A DNA stretch of 64,000 bases, taken from positions 58,691,493 to 58,755,492 of the forward strand of contig OX419759.1 in assembly GCA_948567375.1 (NCBI GenBank). The letters run 5' to 3'. The notes under the pieces were generated by a model. That model worked only from the letters and a program-made list of their open reading frames with translations. It had not been told where the DNA came from and made no database searches. Positions 46,170 to 55,414 of the stretch are shown in pieces (position 1 is the first letter of the stretch; each line of letters begins with the position of its first letter). A program made the translations under genes and the position numbers. The DNA comes from Lunularia cruciata. Taxonomy: Eukaryota; Streptophyta; Marchantiopsida; Lunulariales; Lunulariaceae.

Positions 46170-46265
46170 GGTACACAAAGGATGGGAAGACCCAATCAAG
46201 CGGTAAAAGGGTGACACAAAATAGATAAAATGGGGCTAAGCTCCAGTAGAATCGATATGAGAAAT
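46170..46265 (-). mobile_element. 5'-truncated LINE-like 3' tail, copy 2
   Basis: The minus strand reads GATTTCTCATATCGATTC, then GGAGCTTAGCCCC, then GATTGGGTCTTCCCATC. It lines up with the tail at 17926-18052. No coding part is attached, as expected for a 5'-truncated insertion. Confidence 0.65.
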
Positions 46266-47392
46266 CAAGAGGGTTACGAGAAGGACTTGCAAGCATTTCG
46301 AGAAGGGGATTTAACTAACATGATCACATGTCACACTCCCCTAAGAATATTACCAAAATCTGCCTTGTGTCACAAGCTACTATACAAGCTACTATCTCCA
46401 AATTGAAATGTGAAATTTGAATGCCATCCCAAAAGTTCTCAAGGGTGAGTGGTACTCAAATGGAGATGCGACATGGGTGCCAATTTCTCCCAGCAAAAAC
46501 CATTTTTACCAAAAACCAACTGATGGCGCAAGCATTTTTCCTGATGAAGGTTATTGGGTACAAATAGGGTACAAATTTGTGACTATTTTGATTGATAGAT
46601 GGGCGCAAACACCATTAACCAAACCTCATTGAGCAAATCTGTTTGGGTGCTATATTCTCAAGTTGAAACTAGACTTAGATTGTTGGCTGAAGCACTTCTC
46701 TTAAACATTGTTGGATCCCATTCCTCTCTCTCTGTCTCTTGCAACATAGATTGGTTGTCTCTCATTCTTTGATAGGCTCGTCACAACTCAAGTCCCTATT
46801 CTGCTATACCCTATATATTGTCTCCAATAGAGAACAATAGAGAGTATTGGATTTCGAAATCGCTTGCAAATGGTGTTGGCTGTATCGACACCTCTGCAAT
46901 CTCCTTAGGCTATACCAATGCCTGTGAAGATGATCGTGACTCCGCATTATAATATTCAATGAATTATAAACTTTGAATTATTTACTTGAACTCCACGGGT
47001 GGTCGGAATGTCCTACTGATCAAAGTGTTTGCTCTTGGATGACAAAGTGTCTTCTCATAGACGGTTTAGCTCATGTGTATCGCTTGTCCTTTAACAGGGT
47101 TTGCCTGCCCACCCTTTGTTTATCTATGGTTTGGTTAGGGTTTGCTCGAATTGTAACATGGTTTACTCGTACTCTAATGGGGTTTACACAAACTATACAT
47201 ACATTTGCTCGTCTACTAGCAGTACCCAATCAAACTATAAGGGGATTAGCTCGTGTACTTGCAGGCTTTGCTTGGGACTGCCCGCTCCTGCCACGCTTCG
47301 CTTGGGTCTATCGGGGCTTGTTTGAGCATGATGATATTGAATTATCATCACCCCTATTCTTTTAGTGGTTTTCTTTTAATCTATCCTAATAA

Positions 47393-47675
47393 AAAGATTT
47401 TGATTTATGTGATCCTATATTACGTGCTAAATTAGCTAAAGGTATGGGACATATTTATTATGGTGAGCCTGCTTGGTAAAATGATCCTTTATATATGTTT
47501 GCAGTAGTTATTTCAGGTACTATTGCATGTATTGTAGGTGAGCCGTTTTAGAAACCTTCAATGATTGGAGAACTTGCAAATCCTTTTGCAACTCCTTCAG
47601 AAATATTGCCAAAATGGTACTTTTTCAAGTTTTTCAAACACTTAGTACACTATCTAATAAACTACTAGGTCCTTG
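47393..47675 (+). pseudogene. petD: Nuclear plastid DNA: petD exon 2 fragment
   Basis: The frame starting near 47393 reads KDFDLCDPILRAKLAKGMGH, then IYYGEPAW, a stop, NDPLYMFAVVISGTIACIVG, a second stop, then [20 protein letters not shown] and WYFF. This is the N-terminal half of cytochrome b6/f subunit IV, a plastid-encoded thylakoid protein. After a one-base loss near 47630 the next frame continues [13 protein letters not shown]. Two in-frame stops and a frameshift show it is a dead nuclear copy, not functional plastid sequence. It begins where petD exon 2 normally begins, since exon 1 of petD is only a few bases long. Flanking sequence is not plastid-like. Confidence 0.88.
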
Positions 47676-47759
47676 GGTCTGTTGGGGTCTGCTCGCGCTT
47701 GAGGGGTTTTGCTCATCAAAAGGACTTAACTCCTATAATGTACTATAACATAATACTTA

Positions 47760-48560
47760 GAAACACTCACTTGTCAATACTTACTTCCAAAACCCTAAGC
47801 TAATATGCATCCATACTCTATACTACATACTTATAACAAAAACACTAAGCAAATACTCATATCCCATAACCCCGTATTCCTCCTAAAAGATTTGTATAAT
47901 ACTCCAACCAACTACTTATATTTAAAACCTTTATATGGGTCCGTATTCCAACCAAGTGCTTATATCCAAAACCATGGACTAATACTTATATTTGAATCCG
48001 CACTCTAACTAAATACTTATATCTAAATTAAATACTAATAATTTATCCTAAACCTCTCTTAGTTAAATAATTTATCCAAAACCCTCATTAAATACTTATA
48101 TCTGAATTAAATACTGATACTTTTCCAAAACCCTAAGCTAATTCTTAGATTCTGAATCAAATACTAATACTTTAACCTAAGCTAATACTTACTTCTGGAT
48201 TAAATTCGTATCAAAATCCATACTCCAACTAAATATTTATATCCAAAACCATGGAGTAATACTTATATGTGAATCATAGTTTCCCTGAGTTTATAAATCT
48301 GAGTCAAATATTCATCCTTTATCAAAAAACCTAAACTAATACTTATATCTGAATTCAATACCAATACCTTATTCAAAACACTAAGCTAATATTTATATCT
48401 GAATCAAATATTAATATTTAAAGATTCATAATCAAATACTAATACTTTTGAATTCCCGCTCTAGAGAGAAGCATCCTAAATCAAATACTATATAGCAAAG
48501 AAGTAATCTGAATCAAATATTAATATTAATACTTTTTGATTCCGTGATCTAGAGAAGTAT
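47760..48560. repeat. AT-rich degenerate minisatellite-like region
   Basis: Variants of ACTAATACTTATATCTGAAT, AAATACTAATACTTT and AAAACCCTAAGCTAA recur many times with irregular spacing. The CCCTAAG words recall plant telomere repeat (CCCTAAA) but never occur in tandem, so I do not call it telomeric. No gene. Confidence 0.6.
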
Positions 48561-49476
48561 AATACTTTGTGATTCATTCTCTAGAGAAGTATAATTCTAC
48601 TCTACAGAAAGTTACCTCCGTCTGAAATCCAATTATCCCAGTCCCCCTAATTCGAAAATACACGAAAGGCACCCTCCGCTCGTCTTTGTTGTTAGATTTT
48701 GAGAAATCTCGGAACCCACTTATCCCTCTCTCCCTAATAAAGCCACTCTGCAAAACCCAAATTCCTGGAATTCGATAAACCCACTTTGAATTTGCAAATG
48801 GCACTTTTGCTACGTGGCAAGTTTCTCCTTTTTATAGTGATCAAGTTAAGAATACCGTTTGAACTAATACACTATTCTCCACATATATATCCTTAAACTG
48901 CACACCAGAATACAGTTCCTCCCCAAGAATACTCTTAACCTGAATGAGAATACAATTAAACATACACGAGAATACATTCAAATTCCAAATTAATACCCTT
49001 GAACTGCACTAGAGTATCTCTAAATATGGATTCAAATGTGACGCTTCGTCTACAATTCACCAATTATATCAAAGCATTTTTGAAAGTAGCCTATCAGAAT
49101 TTAAACATGTGAGCAAACCGTTTCCCTAAGGACCAACGAGCGATCCCCTACAAACCCTACACCTTACCTCAGTGAACATTGCTATAAAGAGAAAAGATGT
49201 GAGCCAACCCGACCCAACGCCAGAGCAAACCTTGCCATCAATAACTCATCCACTACCCAAGCGAACCCTGTCTATGATCTACTACATCCAAGCAGACCTA
49301 TCCCCACCCTCAGAAAACACTGCCATTATTTGCAAACATATACATCAAGAAATATGGAAACTTTTAGTATTATCATTATTTCTTTGTAAATAAACCCTCC
49401 AGGGCCCGGTTGGTTGGAGGCAAGGCAAGTTTCTACAACTGCAACTCCTCTCTGTATTGTAACTGATTCCGACTTA
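48561..49476. other. Intergenic, nothing recognised
   Basis: AT-rich sequence with short unrecognised open frames. No repeat boundary or RNA gene noticed. Confidence 0.4.
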
Positions 49477-50230
49477 CTAACACCATAAATCATGGAATGG
49501 TTCGGCCTTCTGTTCTCTAAAGTTGTACTCATCCTCTACCCACACATTAATCAAGAAATTGTGCACAATAATACATGTCCCTGTCCATAGAAGAAGATAA
49601 GCATTCTTTGTTATATTGTTTAATTGCACTCTAAACTCACATAAAGAATGCCATCTTCTTTTCAAGATACCAATGTATATTTCCATTCAACACAAGGGCC
49701 CTTGCTATACAGATATTGAAATCTTTCTTATTGTGTGTTTCCTTGATGAGCCATGTGCACATATGCAAAACCACCTAAAAGCATTGATTGCACTTAAATG
49801 CATTAGAACCCTCCTTTCTCCTGTGTGGTTCAATTCAGACCAAAGTTATACATGATATGTCATGACATGAACTGTGCATACCTGCACAACATAGAAGAAC
49901 CAGATTAGATAAAATACAGCTCTTTCAGTATTCCAACTAAAATGCTAAAGGATTCCATGTCCATCCTCACCAATTGTTCAAAAGGCACGAGCATCACGTA
50001 CCCCAAAAACTTTATTCAGAACTGCAAATGGTTACAATTTGTTCCTTCAAAATACATGTACCCATATATAAATTCACACCGTATGTATTGCTAACATGTC
50101 CATGTTATCATCCTCTTTCTCACTCCATTCATCTAAAACCGATAACTCTCTCCAATCTTCCAACTCATCATCTGAACTTGCTTCCACAAGTGAAAGTTGA
50201 GTTTTTAAGCGTATGGACTTCTTGATTTCA
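49477..50230 (-). pseudogene. PIF/Harbinger-type transposase remnant
   Basis: The minus strand, read in order, has an acidic start (SSDDELEDWRELSVLDEWSE, then DMLAIHTV near 50090), an RYMYFEG and FEQLVRMDMESFSILVGIL stretch (about 50050-49920), and finally GILKRRWHSLCEFRVQLNN and TGTCIIVHNFLIN (49660-49560). The last blocks match the ILK-RW-SLR---V and ACCILHNFLI motifs near the C-terminus of DDE_Tnp_4 (PIF/Harbinger) transposases. The central catalytic part is missing or unreadable. Terminal inverted repeats were not found. Confidence 0.6.
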
Positions 50231-50554
50231 TTCCGCAATAGTTTGCAGGTACTTATTTATCGCATGGTGATGGACATGCAATTCTCACACAAGACTCCTA
50301 CGTTCCTCTGTCTCTCTTATTGGTGAAGCTTTTGCAAACCCTTCTGCCAACTCCTAATCAATTACTTTTCTCCGAACTTCTACTCGATGGAACCAGCCAT
50401 GCAAATGCAAATTGCCACCCAAATGTGACAACAACCTTAACATTTCAACTTTCCGGTACAAGCACTACTAAACTCATTCATGCACTTAGAGAAAATTCTC
50501 AAATATGTCGTTTTCATGCATTCAAAATCACTTTGCTGAACCAATCAAGCGCAA

Positions 50555-50746
50555 TGATGGGTCTTCTATCAACAATTTCAATTTGAATAAACCTTATAAT
50601 CAATTTTAAATAAATTCTATTAATTAAAACTGATTGATATTCATAGGAGGTCCTGAATGGGTGCTCTATCACCAATTTCAATTTGAACTAAACCGTATAA
50701 TCAATTTTAAGTAAATTCTATTAATTAAAATTCATAGGAGGTCTCG
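50555..50746. repeat. Tandem duplication, two ~95-bp units
   Basis: TGGGTCTTCTATCAACAATT... and TGGGTGCTCTATCACCAATT... introduce two adjacent copies (about 50555-50653 and 50654-50746). Each runs through AATTTCAATTTGAA, ATAATCAATTTTAA and TTCATAGGAGGTC. Confidence 0.75.
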
Positions 50747-50935
50747 AACCTAACCTGTAAACTTCTATGTGCCACCATTGTCACCTCCCACAAATTATTA
50801 GATGGACACGTGAAACCTCCCTTGAACCTTTCCGAGTTCCCCACACCTCCCAACTTGTAAAAGATTTATGAACCTCCCGTAACTTAACTTGATGGTTCGT
50901 AGGAAACCCTTAAATACTCTTTCTGAAATATCCTT

Positions 50936-51060
50936 TAGGTGCGGTAATGCAGATTTCTCATATAGATTTTATTAAGACTTAGTTTCATTTTACCTTTTTT
51001 TTTCTAATTCCCTTGCAAGGCTTGATGGGTCTTCCCATCCTTCGTTTTTCCTATGCGGTC
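50936..51060 (+). mobile_element. 5'-truncated LINE-like 3' tail, copy 3
   Basis: TTAGGTGCGG, AGATTTCTCATAT, a T-rich stretch and GCTTGATGGGTCTTCCCATC then CTTCGTTTTTCCTATGCGGTC follow the order of the tail at 17926-18052. It is the only plus-strand copy. Confidence 0.65.
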
Positions 51061-52608
51061 TCGCCTTCTTTTCCTTTCTCTGACAATGAAACCCACTTTA
51101 ACCCAAAGGAGATATCGGGTCACCCTTTAGATGACACGTAACCACGAAGCTTTTTATAGCTACGCGCTTTTTCCCTAGGAAAACCAGTTGAACCTCGGGG
51201 CGTGTGCACTCCCCGATAATCCATATCTGAACCCCCACCCCCTAGGGAAACGTTTGTTTGTTTTTCGTTTTACAATAGAAGGTTTTAAAATATTTTTAAA
51301 CGCATTTTTAAATACTACGATTTTTGATTAAATAAATTTTTTTAATAAATTTTTAATTTTTAATTATTTGGTGAATATCACAGTTACCAAGGAAAAAAAT
51401 GATATATATAAATTACAAACTGAGTCCCGATGATCGATGATTTTATGACAAGAAATAGCGTCTTCCATACCATGTAAAAGATAAAGAAGGATCAAATAGA
51501 GGATCCGGACTGAGAATGGTACTACCATCATTTATGACACTGCATCCGGGGAGTTGAGTACTGGTTGAAGATGCAGATTCACCTCATGCGAGTATGGAAT
51601 AGCAAGATGTGATGCGATGACTGAGGTGCGCATTCATGGTCATTAAGATGTACAAGCATACAGGAAAGGACCCCTCAATTGTTTGGTTGTACCTTATCTA
51701 AATCTACCTTACTTATTCTCGCCGCGTTTCAAGGCGGTGAGGGTAATGTGTTTCCTTCTCGGCTACTTTCAGTTTTGAACGGAAGTAAAAATCCAGCAAA
51801 ATTTGGAAATTCCCAAAGGAAGGGCCTATAATCATGTTTCCATATTTGACCTTCTGTCAATGTTCCAGATATACAGTGTTAACTTACTAAATACAGCAAT
51901 ACTATGATAGCCATCTAAGAACTCAGCTTGCTCTCAAAATATTGATTTGACTAAGTTAAGCCATTTGCAATTGTCAAAGAGGCCCAATCCGCAACTTGGA
52001 GCTCCGAAGAGGAAAGAATCTAATCAGCCTGCCTACATTCATGGATCTTAATGAGGAGAGTTCTGACATTTTCCGTTTTTTGCATATGAACATTCACTAT
52101 CAGTAGAGGTCAATAAACTATGGAGATGATTACCAGTTGGCCTCTCCCTTGGCACCGCGATGATATGCCAACTGTGGGTAGAGGAACTGGAAGGTGTAGT
52201 GATAGCACACGATGGATTTCTCGAGCGAGACTCCAACCAAGAAAAACTAAAGCGACCAAGTCATGCAAATCGAATCGACACTGTGTCACACTTGTTGAGA
52301 TGTGTTTTATTCTGATTCATTGACTAGAAAGTTATGCTAGACACTATGATATTTTAGTCTAAAGTTTACAAGCTAGTTTTTTTTCCCGATTACAAAACCC
52401 GCGCAACTTTTACATTCAATTCCTGCGAATAAAGGTCAAAGTTAAAGTAATGCCTAGTCAAGCTACATCTACTAGGAGGGAAGGACACACAATCTAACTT
52501 TACCTTTTGCACAAGATGTATTATGAAGTGGCCACGTATGCAATACATGGGACCGCTCACATCCTTTTCATTATAATATGAGACGACGATGTAGGAAAGC
52601 GCGACGGC
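51061..52608. other. Intergenic, nothing recognised
   Basis: Short AT-rich and mixed sequence. No gene, RNA or repeat boundary recognised. Confidence 0.4.
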
Positions 52609-52690
52609 GTAGAAAACACGAAGGATGGGAAGACCCCATCAAGCCGTACAAGGGGAGACAAAAAGAAGGTAAAATGGGGCTAAGCCCCAA
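52609..52690 (-). mobile_element. 5'-truncated LINE-like 3' tail, copy 4
   Basis: The minus strand reads TTGGGGCTTAGCCCC, a pyrimidine-rich stretch, then GATGGGGTCTTCCCATC and CTTCGTGTTTTCTACG. It starts inside the first hairpin region, so it is the shortest copy. Similar words CGATGTAGGA (left) and CGATGTATAGGA (right) flank it and might be an eroded target duplication. Confidence 0.65.
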
Positions 52691-53035
52691 TGTATGGCGA
52701 TGTATAGGATGTCCCTATGACGATTTATATAGATGACGATATATAGGTTGTCATATGTTCATTTTAAACTAATTGGAAAACATGCTTGCCGTCTTTGTAC
52801 GTCAACTGTCAATCTCACGTAACTCTCGAACAGCATGAACGATCTATATGCTAAATATTGAGTATCGATGAGAGGTCACATATCCAATCTGTTATAGACT
52901 CCACCTTTTGTAGTTCTGCCTTTTAACAAATCTGAACGAGATAGGTTTGAAATTATCATAACCAGTCTCTACTGCCAGTATGTCATCCCATTCTAATCCA
53001 GGTCGACAACGCATAATTTCTATCAAGTACTAGCA

Positions 53036-53218
53036 GGTTGGATATCGCTTGGACTTGGAATAACTGTGTTTCCACGAAAAGTTCAAAAGTTGTACAACAA
53101 TGTCGCAACTATAACCAAGACCCAAGACAGCTCCGTGGGAAGATTAAGAAAGGCCCAAATGGAGGACTTTAAGAAAGTCGTAACTGCTACTGAGGTGGTA
53201 GAACTTGCTGATGACAGG
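53036..53218 (+). pseudogene. Possible orphan exon, product unrecognised
   Basis: One frame is open from about 53025 through LAGWISLGLGITVFPRK, VQKLYNNVATITKTQDSS, VGRLRKAQMEDFKKVVTATE and VVELADD. Its composition, a hydrophobic stretch followed by a charged helix-like stretch, looks like real protein sequence. An AG acceptor-like site (TACTAGCAG) precedes it and a donor-like ACAG|GTTTGC follows at 53218. No neighbouring exons were recognised and I cannot name the protein. It could be the remnant of a host gene carried or stranded here. Confidence 0.35.
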
Positions 53219-53221
53219 TTT

Positions 53222-53260
53222 GCTTTCCTGGTTGGAGAGAACCTCTCCAACCAGGAAAGC
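53222..53260. repeat. Perfect 18-bp inverted repeat
   Basis: Arms 53222-53239 and 53243-53260 are exact reverse complements around AAC. The start GCTTTCCTGG and end CCAGGAAAGC mark the foldback. It begins right after the donor-like site of the possible exon at 53036-53218. Confidence 0.85.
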
Positions 53261-53930
53261 CTGGTTGTTAGCAGTATTCCGCGACACTTCCCAAGGGAAG
53301 AGTGGCAAGCTGGCAAGCTGGCAATGGAAGCGCGGCCACATCTCTCACCATGTTTGGTCTTCTTTATTGGATGGTCTTTGTACTAGTAGATTCCATTCTG
53401 CAGATCATGGTAGTGATCATTCTGCAGCCCTATATTCGACTGCCTGTCAGCATTTGGTTAATGTTAGAATGTTCATTCTAATAGCTTCAATCAGCAGCAA
53501 AGTTGTGATCAGGTTGATAAGTGCCGGGGTCCACTACTATTCTATTACTTTCCTCGAAGTGTAGGTCAGGTTACGTAATTGTCCATTGGTGAGAAATCAA
53601 AAGTTTCATATAGATATTCAGAGTACAAAATAATTTAATTTTAAAGAGAATACTTTGAATATTTTCAGAAACTATCACCGAATATTAAATAAATGTAACT
53701 TAAGAAGAAAAATTTGGCCCGGCTTAGAAGGCTTTAATGAAGAAATAATAGAGTCTCCAAATTTTAGTAGAAAATTGTAATAACCTAATAAATACCAAAT
53801 TAAAGCATCTAGTTAGTAATAGTTCATTCCCATGAGCAAATGGGCAGGAAATGATCAGATACAAAGAAAAATATCATATTAGATTTCTTTACTGTTTATT
53901 ATTTAACCTCTTGGGTAGAGACAATTCCTT

Positions 53931-55025
53931 GACAAGGATAATGATATCAAAAAGGTACACTATAAAAATGACAAAGAATAATCACTTGCACTAAAGTTTA
54001 TAAATCTAAAGATTTCTTGAAAAGTAATGGTCCAGAAGGTACTCCTCTTCTTTGAAGATACTACTAAAGAGGGAGTATGGACTCTTGAAAATGAAGAACT
54101 CCACCTTCTTCCAAAGACACTTATCTCCAAAGATCTTTGCTCCTTCCAAAGATAGGGTCTGTAGGTCTTATAAAGACAAGAGTCCTACCTTTCCAAAGGC
54201 ACCGTCTTCACCAAAAGTCAATGTTCTACCCTTCCCTTCCAAAGGCACCATCTTCACCAATGTCTTCAGTGAAGACTGATGTTCCACCCTTCTAAAGGCA
54301 TTGCCTTGGGTTGAAGACAAATGTTCTACCCATTGTCTTCATAACAAGGATAATGATAATGATATCAAAAAGGTACACTATAAAAATGACAAAGAATAAT
54401 CACTTGCACTAAAGTATATAAATCTAAAGATTTCTTGAAAAGTAATGGTCCAGAAGGTACTCCTCTTCTCTGAAGATACTACTAAAGAGGGAGTATGGAC
54501 TTTTGAAGATGAAGAACTGCACCTTCTTCCAAAGACACTTATCTCCAAAGATCTTTGCTCCTTCCAAAGATAGGGTAACATAACAAGGATAATGATATCA
54601 AAAAGGTACACTATAAAAATGACAAAGAATAATCACTTGCACTAAAGTATATAAATCTAAAGATTTCTTGAAAAGTAATGGTACAAAAGGTACTCCTCTT
54701 CTCTGAAGATACTACTAAAGAGGGAGTATGGACTTTTGAAGATGAAGAACTGCACCTTCTTCCAAAGACACTTATCTCCAAAGATCTTTGCTCCTTCCAA
54801 AGATAGGGTTTGTAGGTCTTATAAAGACAAGAGTCCTACCTTTCCAAAGGCACCGTCTTCACCAAAGGCACCGTCTTCACCAAAGTCAATGTTCTACCCT
54901 TCCCTTCCAAAGGCACCATCTTCACCAATGTCTTCAGTGAAGACTGATGTTCCACTCTTCTAAAGGCATTGCCTTTGGTTGAAGACCAATGTTCTACCCA
55001 TTGTCTTCACCAAACACTGATATTC
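53931..55025. repeat. Three-unit tandem repeat
   Basis: Three copies start at GACAAGGATAATGATATCAA or ACAAGGATAATGATATC (about 53931, 54341 and 54580). Units 1 and 3 run on through TCCAAAGATAGGGT, TAGGTCTTATAAAGACAAG and several CCTTTCCAAAGGCACC-type words to CTACCCATTGTCTTC. Unit 2 is cut short after GATAGGGT. Inside the units the GTCTTCACCAA/AAAGGCACC words repeat again, a second level of repetition. Open frames seen here follow the repeat and are not credible genes. Confidence 0.8.
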
Positions 55026-55228
55026 TACCCTTTAGAAGACATTGTCTTTGGGAGACTTCAAGATCTTTGTGACAATCTATTCATTCTGTCTTCACACTTT
55101 GATTAGTTGCAACACAAGTCCATCAAGGCATTGCATCCAGACAATTGCAAAGAAGCCAAGGATCAAACACACCAATGATGCTTACTTAGATTCTTCACCA
55201 AAGTGCAACCATGAATCAATAACATTTC

Positions 55229-55230
<2 letters not shown>

Positions 55231-55270
<40 letters not shown>
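55231..55270. repeat. (GA)20 microsatellite
   Basis: Forty bases of uninterrupted GA. Confidence 0.95.
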
Positions 55271-55273
<3 letters not shown>

Positions 55274-55414
55274 AGAAAAGTAACAAAGAGTTGTGAAGCT
55301 CTTTAACTTTATTCACCACTCATAGATTGAATGATTTAATACTTCAAATATTGCAATTAAATAGTCAAAGACATCATGATTGCAAACTAAAAACCTAACA
55401 GAAATTGCTACCGC

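Noticed and set aside
47760-48560. Interstitial telomere repeat, because CCCTAA words recur
   Set aside because: The words are not in tandem and are embedded in a longer AT-rich unit.
53931-55025. Small serine/proline-rich protein genes in the tandem repeat
   Set aside because: The open frames repeat with the DNA unit and have no start context, no independent conservation and no known domain.
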